From Vibrio sp. JPW-9-11-11 (GTDB taxonomy: Bacteria; Pseudomonadota; Gammaproteobacteria; Enterobacterales; Vibrionaceae): DNA of 64,000 bases. The stretch spans positions 186,001 through 250,000 of the forward strand of contig NZ_SZQJ01000036.1 in the NCBI RefSeq assembly GCF_013369335.1. Direction: 5' to 3'. Shown here in pieces: positions 25,764 through 33,867 of the stretch. The notes under the pieces were generated by a model. The model saw only the letters and a program-made list of their open reading frames with translations. It did not search any database and was not told the DNA's origin. A program made the translations under genes and the position numbers. Numbering within the stretch: the first letter of the stretch is position 1; every line of letters begins with the position of its first letter.

Positions 25764-27920
25764 ATGCAAGTAAAGAAAAACAACGTGCCGCTGTCTTGCG
25801 CAGCAATGGCCGTCGCGACAGCGATTATGGCGACGCCTTCCGTCGCCGAAGAGTACACCCTATTTGATGAAATGGTGGTGGTTTCTAGTCGGACGCCAAA
25901 AGCGATCAGCGATATCCCAGGCACCGTTTGGTACATCGACTCTCAGCAAATTGAGCAAGAGTATCGTGGCGGAAAAACCCTGGGTGAAATTCTCGCCACT
26001 TCGATTCCTTCACTTGATGTCAGCAGCGGCGCGCGCACTAACTATGGTCAGAACCTGCGCGGACGCAAAATGCTGGTGATGATTGATGGCGTCTCGCTGC
26101 AATCGTCGCGTCAAATTAGCCGCTACATGGACTCAATCGACCCCTTCAACATTGAACGTATCGAAGTGCTGTCAGGCGCAACCTCTATCTACGGTGCAGG
26201 CGCTTCAGGCGGTGTTATCAATATCGTGACGAAGAAAGCCGATAGCCAAGACCTCGAGTTTGAATCCTACGTTGGGGCGACATCCGGTCTGAATTCGAGC
26301 CAAGATTTCGACTATAAAGTCGCTCAATCTATCTCGGGTGGCAACGACAAAGTCAGCGCTCGCGCTTCTGCCGTCTACTCAGAAACCCAGGGCTTTTACG
26401 ATGCCGATGGCGACATTATCACGCCAGACATTTCGCAAGGGTCGCTGCAGTTCAACCAAACCGTCGACTTAATGGCGACGCTTGGCGTGAATATTTCCGA
26501 CACCAAGCAGCTCAACCTATTGGCTCAATACTATGACAGCCAGCAAGACTCCCCTTACGGCTTGTATATTGAAAATGGTGACTTTATCGACGTTCGCAAG
26601 GGCTTTGACTCGGATCGCGAACACGGCACCAAGCGCATGATGCTCAGCGCCTCTTATGTTGATGATGCATTTTGGGGCCACCAATTGATCGCCGAGGCGT
26701 CATACCGTCATGAAGATCAAACCTACACCCCGTATTACCAATCCTCTGGTCAGCAAAAAACCGATGTATTGTCACTAAAAGCGGCGTTAGCTAAACAGTT
26801 TGATAAGCTTAACTTGGTTTACGGTGTGGATGCTTATCAAGATAAGCTCGACAGCAACCAAGCGCTGTATGACTCTACGATCGCCAACAATTCTGGCAAC
26901 CTGATTAACCGAACCTATGCAGAAGTCGGCCGCTATCCTGGTGTTGAAGTCGCCTCGGTAGCAGGTTTTGTCCAAGCCGATTACCAGATTACCGAAGATT
27001 GGTCACTGGAAGGTGGTTTCCGTTATCAACATATGGTCAACAAAATTGATGATTTTATCGGCTATCAGCAACAGAAGAAAATAGCCGCCGGAAACGGCTT
27101 AACCGCCGATGCTGTTCCGGGTGGAGAGACGGATTACAGTGTGGGTTTGTTCAATGTCGGCACGATCTACCATCTCGATAACCACTCTCAAGTTTGGGCT
27201 AACTTCTCACAAGGTTTTGACCTCGCCGATCCTGCCAAATACTACGGCCAAGGCCAGTACACCTTAGTCGGTGATCACTGGCAGTTAGACGACAGTATTA
27301 ATGTCGGTGACTCTAAGATGTCTGGGATTAAAACGGACAGCATCGAGCTTGGGTACCGATTGGATAAAAACGGCTTGAGCCTACAAACCGCCGCCTACTA
27401 CTCAAGCTCTGATAAGTCGGTTAAGTACAATAAAACCACCTTGCTGATTGAAGAACTCGAAGACAAAAAACGCGTCTACGGGTTAGAAGCGATGGCGACC
27501 TATTGGGTCAATGACCAGATTGAGCTTGGCGCTTCAGGTCACTATGTGGTCTCAGAAATCAAAGACGATGACGGTTGGCAAGATATGACGGCAGGCGAAG
27601 CCAGTACATCACGTGCCAATGCATGGGCTGGCTGGTATGACGACGCTTTGGCGCTTAAGTTACAAAGCCAAACCATGTTTGACTACACAGACGCGGAGAA
27701 CAACCAACTCGATGGATACACAGTATTCGATCTTGTCGGTAGTTACCAACTTCCGGTCGGCAGCTTAGGTTTTGGTATTCAAAACTTGTTCGACCACGAT
27801 TACACCACCATCTGGGGACAGCGCGCACAAATCCTGTACTCGACGCATTATGATGCAGCGGCTTATGATTACAAAGGTCGTGGTCGCACATACAGCGTCA
27901 ACTATCAAGTGAAGTTCTAA
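25764..27920 (+). CDS. iutA: Ferric aerobactin TonB-dependent receptor IutA
   Basis: The mature frame starts at ATG 25764, giving 718 residues; an upstream in-frame start at 25680 would put a charged stretch before the signal peptide. The signal peptide (to about residue 27, ending PSVAEE) is followed by a TonB box region DEMVVVSS, a plug domain with IDGVSLQSSRQISRYMDSIDPFNIERIEVL and the GASGGVINIVTKK motif. The beta-barrel ends in the aromatic YSVNYQVKF. These are outer-membrane siderophore receptor traits, and the position after iucD identifies IutA. It is cotranscribed with iucABCD; there is no separate Fur box in the 115-base gap. Confidence 0.95.
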   Translation: MQVKKNNVPLSCAAMAVATAIMATPSVAEEYTLFDEMVVVSSRTPKAISDIPGTVWYIDSQQIEQEYRGGKTLGEILATSIPSLDVSSGARTNYGQNLRGRKMLVMIDGVSLQSSRQISRYMDSIDPFNIERIEVLSGATSIYGAGASGGVINIVTKKADSQDLEFESYVGATSGLNSSQDFDYKVAQSISGGNDKVSARASAVYSETQGFYDADGDIITPDISQGSLQFNQTVDLMATLGVNISDTKQLNLLAQYYDSQQDSPYGLYIENGDFIDVRKGFDSDREHGTKRMMLSASYVDDAFWGHQLIAEASYRHEDQTYTPYYQSSGQQKTDVLSLKAALAKQFDKLNLVYGVDAYQDKLDSNQALYDSTIANNSGNLINRTYAEVGRYPGVEVASVAGFVQADYQITEDWSLEGGFRYQHMVNKIDDFIGYQQQKKIAAGNGLTADAVPGGETDYSVGLFNVGTIYHLDNHSQVWANFSQGFDLADPAKYYGQGQYTLVGDHWQLDDSINVGDSKMSGIKTDSIELGYRLDKNGLSLQTAAYYSSSDKSVKYNKTTLLIEELEDKKRVYGLEAMATYWVNDQIELGASGHYVVSEIKDDDGWQDMTAGEASTSRANAWAGWYDDALALKLQSQTMFDYTDAENNQLDGYTVFDLVGSYQLPVGSLGFGIQNLFDHDYTTIWGQRAQILYSTHYDAAAYDYKGRGRTYSVNYQVKF

Positions 27921-27931
27921 TACCAGCAACA

Positions 27932-27965
27932 AAAAAAACCGCCCATCAGTTTGGGCGGTTTTTTT
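27932..27965 (+). terminator. Bidirectional terminator between iutA and ctlX
   Basis: A 14-base-pair stem (27932-27945 with 27952-27965) is bounded by A-runs and T-runs on both sides, so it works for iutA on the plus strand and for ctlX on the minus strand. Confidence 0.93.
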
Positions 27966-27982
27966 GTGTCCATGTTCAAAGC

Positions 27983-28960
27983 TTATAACTGATGCGTACG
28001 GCTAGGCAAAAATACCTCACCAAGCATACAACGCACACTGCCACCGCCAATGTTTTCGATGGTTTGAACGTTAAATGGCATCAACTTGCCGTGACTCGAT
28101 AACTGAGCCAGCTGCGCCGGTGAGAATGCATCATAAGCCGACTGCGACATGGCAATGACTTTTTCACCATTGACCGTTTCCAACTGAAGGATATTGCCAC
28201 AAAACTGGTTCATTTGTTCCAGCGAAATTGAAATGACTTGCTTGTCTTTTGCCAATGATTTGAGCACAAAGCGACGCTCAAACTCAGGGATCACTTCATC
28301 GCAAATCACACAGAATCCTTCACCGATCGCCATCATCACATTGGTATGATAAATCGGCTTGCCCGACGGTAGTGCCGTTTGAAACGAGACCACACGTTGA
28401 TAGCCAATACGCTGAGCATAATCTTCTAACACTTCACGATCGCAGCGTTGTGAGAGCGCAGCGTACACGGTTTGGTTTAAGTGGTCTTTGACCATCACTC
28501 CGGTGCTTTCAAGATGAGCATCTTGCCCCAAATAGTCTAACAGATCATCTTGTGCGAGCACTGGTCGACCTGCAAACTCGAGCGCTTCAACTAAGGCGTC
28601 GGTTTTCACTTCGTGCTGACGGTTTTTACACGCCATCGGAAATGTATACAAACGGCCATCGGCGGTTGTGCTGAACCAGTTATTCGGAAAAACGGCGTCA
28701 GGGGTTTCAATATCACCCAGTGGGTAATCGAACACCACCACTTGCACACCCGCCTGACGTAACTGGTCAACCATCGCGTTGAATTCCTGCATCGCCAAGT
28801 GACGGATATGGCTGGTAGTCTCGTTAACTTGGTGTTGAAATTCATTGTCTTGCGCCGTTTCAGCATTAAAGGCGAACTCTTTCGGTGGCACCATGACCAC
28901 ACAGTTAGCGTTTTGCACTGATAATTGTTTTTTTTCTAATATGGCTTGCTGTTTCAACAT
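27983..28960 (-). CDS. ctlX: Citrulline hydrolase CtlX-type amidinotransferase-fold protein
   Basis: This 325-residue protein belongs to the arginine-deiminase-related group of the guanidino-group-modifying superfamily. It shows the characteristic TPDAVFPNNWFST segment, HLESTGVMV, PIYHTNVMMAIG and the C-terminal GGGSVRCMLGEVF with the nucleophilic cysteine. This is the pattern of proteins now named CtlX, which hydrolyse citrulline to ornithine; related enzymes act on arginine or dimethylarginine. ATG 28960 is preferred; a TTG at 28996 extends the frame by 12 residues. It is monocistronic and divergent from the ABC exporter. Several paired CAGTAA-like half-sites lie about 95-155 bases upstream. 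Confidence 0.82.
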   Translation of the reverse strand: MLKQQAILEKKQLSVQNANCVVMVPPKEFAFNAETAQDNEFQHQVNETTSHIRHLAMQEFNAMVDQLRQAGVQVVVFDYPLGDIETPDAVFPNNWFSTTADGRLYTFPMACKNRQHEVKTDALVEALEFAGRPVLAQDDLLDYLGQDAHLESTGVMVKDHLNQTVYAALSQRCDREVLEDYAQRIGYQRVVSFQTALPSGKPIYHTNVMMAIGEGFCVICDEVIPEFERRFVLKSLAKDKQVISISLEQMNQFCGNILQLETVNGEKVIAMSQSAYDAFSPAQLAQLSSHGKLMPFNVQTIENIGGGSVRCMLGEVFLPSRTHQL

Positions 28961-29055
28961 TGTGACAAACTCAATAATCTCACTCAATAACGCCAATTGT
29001 AGACATAATGTTAAATAAAATATTGCTGAAATACGCTACTAAATCGCACTCTACC

Positions 29056-29114
29056 CAGCAATATTTGCTGACATATAGAGAAAATACAGTAAGCATTACT
29101 GCATGGTTCAGTAA
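29056..29114. promoter_or_regulatory. Cluster of operator-like half-sites
   Basis: CAGCAA-tat-TTGCTG (29056-29070) and CAGTAA-gca-TTACTG (29087-29101) are two perfect dyads with the same design, centred 31 bases apart (about three helical turns). A further CAGTAA half-site follows at 29109-29114. They lie in the gap between divergent ctlX and the ABC exporter gene. No family could be assigned to the presumed regulator. Confidence 0.5.
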
Positions 29115-29189
29115 ATAGATAAGTCGCGTGAATATTATGCAAAAGAAAGAATAATAAACTAGTTACATTTGAATTGGTGACGGTATACC

Positions 29190-29261
29190 ATGGCTACGCC
29201 CTTCCTATTAATGGACGAACGCATACGCCATACCGGCGTTCCACTCTCATTGCGTGTTTAG
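29190..29261 (+). CDS. Possible 23-residue leader peptide before the ABC exporter
   Basis: ATG at 29190 opens a 23-codon frame (MATPFLLMDERIRHTGVPLS, then three more residues) whose TAG stop ends 9 bases before the exporter ATG. The stop overlaps the exporter ribosome binding site (TAGGAAAA). Its own ribosome binding site is weak. Either it is a short upstream ORF coupled to the exporter, or it is a chance frame. Confidence 0.25.
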   Translation: MATPFLLMDERIRHTGVPLSLRV

Positions 29262-29270
29262 GAAAAAGAT

Positions 29271-31124
29271 ATGTTTAAAAAGTTTGAAGGCTTTACCCAG
29301 CCTTTTCCCGACCAAGAGCCGAGCCAACCCCCAAGTGGTGTGTTTGCGTTCTGTCGTCACTACACTCGCGGTTTCGAAATCCCACTGCTGATCATGTCGA
29401 TCATGGCAACGATTGTGGCAGTGGTCGAAGTCTCTCTGTTTGGCGCGATGGGTAACCTGGTCGACTGGTTATCCAACAGCAACCCTGAAACCTTTTGGCA
29501 AGATAACCGCAGCGATCTGATTTTTTATGGGGTATTGCTCCTCGTCGTGATGCCTATCTTAGTGGTGGGCTACTCGTTATTGGTTCATCAAACTCTGCTC
29601 GGCAACTACCCAATGTCGATCCGCTGGTTAGCGCACCGTTACTTGCTGAAACAGAGCTTGAACTTCTACCAAGATGACTTTGCTGGACGCGTTGCCACCA
29701 AAGTGATGCAGACCTCGCTCGCGGTGCGTGAGACCGTGATGAAGACCATGGACGTGTTTGTTTACGTCTCGGTCTACTTCACCTCAATGATCGTGCTGTT
29801 AGCCCAAGCCGACTGGCGGCTAATGATTCCTATGATCATCTGGCTGATGTGTTACGTCAGCATCCAGATTTACTTTGTCCCTAAGCTCAAACAAGTCGCT
29901 TCGGAACAAGCCGATGCTCGCTCGACCATGACAGGTCGAATTGTAGATAGCTACACCAATATCGCTACGGTAAAACTGTTCTCACACAGTAAGCGCGAAA
30001 CCGTGTACGCCGAAAAAGGTATGAATGGCTTTTTGGATACCGTTTACCGCCAAATGCGCTTGGTTACGGGCTTTGATGTAGCGGTCGAAGTCACCAACTA
30101 CATTTTGGTCTTCTCTATCGGTGCCCTGTCAATCTTCTTATGGATGGACAACTCCATCAGTGTCGGCGCGATTGCGATTGCCATCGCTTTGGCCTTGCGC
30201 ATCAACGGTATGTCGATGTGGATCATGTGGGAAGTGGGTGCGTTATTTGAAAATATGGGTACCGTCGTCGATGGGATGAAAACGCTGTCTAAACCGATTG
30301 ATATTGAAGACAAACCTAAGGCGAAGCCGCTGGTTGTCGAACAAGGTAATATCGAATTTGATAATGTTAGCTTCCACTACGGTGATAAGACCAAAGGCGT
30401 CATCAACCACCTCAACCTCACCATCAAACCCGGTGAAAAAGTGGGTCTAGTCGGCCGATCTGGAGCGGGTAAATCGACATTGGTTAACCTACTACTGCGT
30501 TTCCACGACGTAGAAAGTGGCCAAATTAAGATTGACGGTCAGGTGATCTCTGATGTCACCCAAGATTCGCTGCGCAGCAAAATCGGCATGGTGACGCAAG
30601 ATACCTCGCTGCTGCACCGCTCGATTCGCGACAATATTCTCTACGGCAACCCCGACGCGTCAGAGGATGATTTACTGCGCGCGACCAAACAGGCGCACGC
30701 CCACGAGTTCATCGAGACTTTGAGCGACCCGTTTGGCAACACTGGCTACGATGCCCAAGTGGGCGAGCGCGGTGTCAAACTCTCAGGTGGACAACGTCAA
30801 CGAATTGCGATTTCGCGAGTGTTGCTGAAAGATGCCCCACTGTTGATCTTAGATGAGGCGACGTCTGCCCTTGATTCAGAGGTCGAAGCGGCGATTCAAG
30901 AGAGCCTCAACGAGCTGATGCAAGGTAAAACCGTCATCGCGATCGCCCATCGGTTGTCGACCATTGCGGCGATGGACAGGCTCATCGTGCTTGATAAAGG
31001 CGAAATCGTTGAGCAAGGCACTCATCAAGAGTTGGTTAAGCAAGGCGGTATTTATGCTCAGCTCTGGGCCCATCAGACCGGTGGCTTCATCGGCGCTGAA
31101 GAAGAGACGAAGCAAAGCGCTTAA
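29271..31124 (+). CDS. ABC exporter, fused membrane and ATPase domains
   Basis: The 617-residue half-transporter has an N-terminal membrane domain with six helices (about 35-330) and a C-terminal ATPase. The ATPase has Walker A GRSGAGKST, the signature LSGGQRQRIAIS, Walker B LLILDEATSALD and the switch region AHRLSTIAAMD. This is the type I exporter layout (MsbA/MdlB-like); it probably acts as a homodimer in the inner membrane. The substrate is not evident. It lies about 1.3 kb from iutA but has no Fur box and is set apart by ctlX, so a role in siderophore export is not indicated. A good terminator follows, so it is monocistronic. Confidence 0.88.
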   Translation: MFKKFEGFTQPFPDQEPSQPPSGVFAFCRHYTRGFEIPLLIMSIMATIVAVVEVSLFGAMGNLVDWLSNSNPETFWQDNRSDLIFYGVLLLVVMPILVVGYSLLVHQTLLGNYPMSIRWLAHRYLLKQSLNFYQDDFAGRVATKVMQTSLAVRETVMKTMDVFVYVSVYFTSMIVLLAQADWRLMIPMIIWLMCYVSIQIYFVPKLKQVASEQADARSTMTGRIVDSYTNIATVKLFSHSKRETVYAEKGMNGFLDTVYRQMRLVTGFDVAVEVTNYILVFSIGALSIFLWMDNSISVGAIAIAIALALRINGMSMWIMWEVGALFENMGTVVDGMKTLSKPIDIEDKPKAKPLVVEQGNIEFDNVSFHYGDKTKGVINHLNLTIKPGEKVGLVGRSGAGKSTLVNLLLRFHDVESGQIKIDGQVISDVTQDSLRSKIGMVTQDTSLLHRSIRDNILYGNPDASEDDLLRATKQAHAHEFIETLSDPFGNTGYDAQVGERGVKLSGGQRQRIAISRVLLKDAPLLILDEATSALDSEVEAAIQESLNELMQGKTVIAIAHRLSTIAAMDRLIVLDKGEIVEQGTHQELVKQGGIYAQLWAHQTGGFIGAEEETKQSA

Positions 31125-31133
31125 CTCAACACC

Positions 31134-31165
31134 AAAAAAGCCAGTCACAATGACTGGCTTTTTTT
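31134..31165 (+). terminator. Bidirectional terminator after the ABC exporter
   Basis: A 14-base-pair stem (31134-31147 with 31151-31164) with a 3-base loop has A-rich and T-rich flanks on either side. It serves the exporter on the plus strand and the convergent AraC gene on the minus strand. Confidence 0.93.
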
Positions 31166-31218
31166 GTTTTCAACCGAATGCTGGGTAACACTCACGCCCA
31201 TTTCCCCCCTGCCAATGA

Positions 31219-32034
31219 CTAAGCCTTGACGAAATGGGACTGGTAATATTTAGGCGTAACGGCGATCTTCTTTTTGAATTGACGTTGGAAGTGCGCTTGA
31301 TCAGAAAAGCCCAACGTATGGGCGACGTCCAAAATGCTTTGCCCCGATTTGAGCATGACTTTGGCGCGCTTGATTTTTTCATCCATCAGGTACGCATGGG
31401 GTGGCAATCCATAGTAATGCTTGAAGGCACGCAACAATTGATATCGACTCAACTGCGCTTCTTGCGCCAATTGATCTAATTGATGGACACCACTGACATC
31501 ATCCAGCAATTTCTCTCTCACCCGCTGAATATCTGGCGTCGGGCTCCCTTTGAGCACTTGGTTTTTGTCCCCAAATGCCACGGCGATAAAGTCAAACAAT
31601 CGAGTTTCAATTTGCAGTCGACTGGCGTCCGACTGCACATCATGCAACAATCGGACAAATCCTTGCTTCAACACAGGATCTCGCTCCAGCGCCGCCCGAA
31701 ATGGTAAATAATCAAGGCCTTGACTATCGTTCACTTCTTGCTGGGCGCGGCCCATCTGCAGTGCATCAACAAACAACATACTGTAAGACCAGCGGCCTGC
31801 TTCAGGATTACACGCATGCACATCGGCTGGGTTGATGGTCACCAAATCTCCCTGACCAATATGATGACGATGATGATGGTTGAGATATTGAGCTTGCCCT
31901 TGCTCAATAATGCCAAATGAAAATTCGTCATGGGAGTGGGCTTGATAGCACGCACTGCTATGACTGGCCACTCGCAGCTCTACCCAAGGTACCACTGTGC
32001 TCTGCTTAAAATGAGCACTGTTATCTCGTTTCAT
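31219..32034 (-). CDS. AraC-family regulator with cupin sensor domain
   Basis: The protein has 271 residues. An N-terminal cupin-type AraC-binding domain includes HSHDEFSFGIIEQGQAQYL and a histidine-rich NHHHRHHIGQGD loop. The C-terminus carries two AraC helix-turn-helix units (LSRYQLLRAFKHYYGLPPHAYL and ILDVAHTLGFSDQAHFQRQFKK). AAGGAG stands 6 bases before the ATG at 32034. It lies 16 bases after the LysE-type exporter gene and is cotranscribed with it, so it likely senses the exported metabolite and controls the exporter. The ligand is unknown. Confidence 0.88.
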   Translation of the reverse strand: MKRDNSAHFKQSTVVPWVELRVASHSSACYQAHSHDEFSFGIIEQGQAQYLNHHHRHHIGQGDLVTINPADVHACNPEAGRWSYSMLFVDALQMGRAQQEVNDSQGLDYLPFRAALERDPVLKQGFVRLLHDVQSDASRLQIETRLFDFIAVAFGDKNQVLKGSPTPDIQRVREKLLDDVSGVHQLDQLAQEAQLSRYQLLRAFKHYYGLPPHAYLMDEKIKRAKVMLKSGQSILDVAHTLGFSDQAHFQRQFKKKIAVTPKYYQSHFVKA

Positions 32035-32050
32035 GCGCAGCTCCTTTGCG

Positions 32051-32647
32051 CTAGGTTGACCAAATCATGCTAACAGATACCGCGAGCACGGTCGCCATAA
32101 TCCGGTTAAATATGATTTGGCGCCTGTGTTGATGGAGAAAACCGGCCAACCAGCGTCCTGCGATTGCCCACAACCCGACCCCAATAAGACAACACACCAA
32201 TGAAACAAACGTAAATATCCAAAGCCACTGGAGAGGGTCGCTCTGGCCAAACACATATAAACTTACCCCAGACATGGCCACCAACCAAGCTTTAGGATTA
32301 AGCAGTTGGGTAAGCGCCCCTACCCACCAGCCGGATAAAGATCCAGACGCCTGAGTCAGTTGACTCACTGGCGCGGTAAAAATCTGATAAGCCATGTAGA
32401 GTAAAAAACCACTGCCTAGCCAACGCATAAAAACACTGACTGCGGGTAGCCACGCCACTATTTGCTGCATCAAGCTGCCACAAATAAGCACCACGACCGC
32501 GTAGGCGACCGACGCACCAATCACCAGTTTTGTCGCTTCATGATGGCCTTTTTGGATCGCGGTCGTCGTCGCCAGCAGGTTTACCGGCCCCGGCGTTGCA
32601 GCGCCGACGATGGCAAATGCGGACATCGCAAAGATAATACTGTTCAT
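32051..32647 (-). CDS. LysE/RhtB-family amino-acid exporter
   Basis: The 198-residue membrane protein has about six helices. The conserved N-terminal segment FAIVGAATPGPVNLLATTTAIQKG carries the PGP motif of LysE/RhtB carriers, and LTQLLNPKAWLVAMSGVSLY holds the NPKAW motif. Such carriers export amino acids to prevent toxic build-up. AGGAGG stands directly before the ATG at 32647. It is the first gene of an operon with the AraC regulator. The particular amino acid cannot be deduced. Confidence 0.9.
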   Translation of the reverse strand: MNSIIFAMSAFAIVGAATPGPVNLLATTTAIQKGHHEATKLVIGASVAYAVVVLICGSLMQQIVAWLPAVSVFMRWLGSGFLLYMAYQIFTAPVSQLTQASGSLSGWWVGALTQLLNPKAWLVAMSGVSLYVFGQSDPLQWLWIFTFVSLVCCLIGVGLWAIAGRWLAGFLHQHRRQIIFNRIMATVLAVSVSMIWST

Positions 32648-32713
32648 CTGTTCCTCCTATTTGCCAACAGCGTATGACACTGCAGATCCCAAGTATTGAA
32701 CGAAATTGCACCC

Positions 32714-32742
32714 ATAAAAAAACCGCACCTCTATAGGTGCGG
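32714..32742 (-). terminator. Terminator after the pirin gene
   Basis: An 8-base-pair stem (32742-32735 with 32730-32723) and 4-base loop are followed on the minus strand by a run of seven T. It lies about 90 bases beyond the pirin stop. Confidence 0.85.
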
Positions 32743-32833
32743 CAAACAAAAACAACTGGCAGTGGATAGTTGGTTTTTGTGACGGCGAGATCGAACAGCG
32801 ATCTCAATCAAATCATGGGCATAGGATGAACGC

Positions 32834-33682
32834 CTAGTAGGTTTCGAACAGCCCCATATTGTAATCACGAACCGCTTGCTCGATTTCGGTCATGCTGTTC
32901 ATCACAAACGGGCCGTAATGGACCACAGGCTCGTCAATCGGCTCGCCAGCAAAAATCAGCGCGCCGCTGTCACCCTGTGTCGCCAAGTCGACTTTGCTGC
33001 CTTTTGTCAGTAACGCAAGTTCCCCCTCTTTGACGGTTTGCTTGCCAACCTCAATCGCACCGCGATAACTGAGTACCATCATATTGTGGGTTTCCGGGAC
33101 AGTGAGCGAAACCTGCTGACCCGCGCGAGCTCGCCAATCGCTGACACTCAAATCGACGCCGGTTTTATCGAGCGGGCCCGACAATGCGTGTTGGTTGGCA
33201 ACGACCTTCCCGGCTAATACGCGCAGCAAGCCGACTTGATCACTTTGATGTTCAGTAATCGTCTCGGGTTGAAAGTCGTGGTATTGCGCAGGTTTCATCT
33301 TGTCGCGAGCGGGTTGATTGATCCAAATTTGGAAACCATGTAATTCACCTTCCTCCATGATGGGCATTTCACTGTGAATCACCCCTCGTCCTGCTGCCAT
33401 CCATTGTGCGCCGCCAGTTCTTAGCTCGCCAACATTGCCCATGTGATCACGATGTTGAAAGTGGCCTTTGAGCATATAGGTCAAGGTTTCGATACCTCGG
33501 TGAGGATGAGGAGGAAAGCCACCAACATAATCTGCTCGCTGATCAGACTTCAGCTCGTCGACCATTAAGAAGGGCGAAAACTGCTGGTTGTTAAACCCCG
33601 CAACGCGTTGGATTTTCACGCCATCGCCATCCGAAGTGGCATGGGTTCTAATAATCTGATTCACACTACGCAACACGCTCAT
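32834..33682 (-). CDS. Pirin-family bicupin protein
   Basis: The 282-residue protein has the pirin N-terminal cupin with FPPHPHRGIETLTYMLKGHF and the QHRDHMGN segment. Its histidines and glutamate bind a single metal ion, usually Fe(II). The second cupin fills the C-terminal half. Bacterial pirins are linked to quercetinase activity or to binding and modulating other enzymes; no firm role can be assigned here. GGAGG stands 7 bases before ATG 33682. It is monocistronic, with a terminator at 32714, and divergent from the S33 peptidase. Confidence 0.9.
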   Translation of the reverse strand: MSVLRSVNQIIRTHATSDGDGVKIQRVAGFNNQQFSPFLMVDELKSDQRADYVGGFPPHPHRGIETLTYMLKGHFQHRDHMGNVGELRTGGAQWMAAGRGVIHSEMPIMEEGELHGFQIWINQPARDKMKPAQYHDFQPETITEHQSDQVGLLRVLAGKVVANQHALSGPLDKTGVDLSVSDWRARAGQQVSLTVPETHNMMVLSYRGAIEVGKQTVKEGELALLTKGSKVDLATQGDSGALIFAGEPIDEPVVHYGPFVMNSMTEIEQAVRDYNMGLFETY

Positions 33683-33867
33683 AGCTTGTCCTCCATATTT
33701 CGATAGGAGTAAGTCTAAGCCAACCCACTCAAAAGATGAGCGGGAAGATTAGAGCCTCTCGTTCAAAATTTTTGAATAAGAGGGCGTGAAAACGCACGGC
33801 ATTGGTCTGCGGTTAAGAACGCGTTAAACTACCCACTCTCACAGTCACGGATGCACAAACAATCACT

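Noticed and set aside
13731..27965. Aerobactin locus as a recent mobile island.
   Set aside because: No tRNA, integrase, insertion sequence or flanking direct repeat was seen, and base composition looks like that of the neighbours.
29271..31124. ABC exporter as part of the aerobactin system.
   Set aside because: It has no Fur-like site, is separated from iutA by a bidirectional terminator and the ctlX gene, and its family does not indicate siderophore export.
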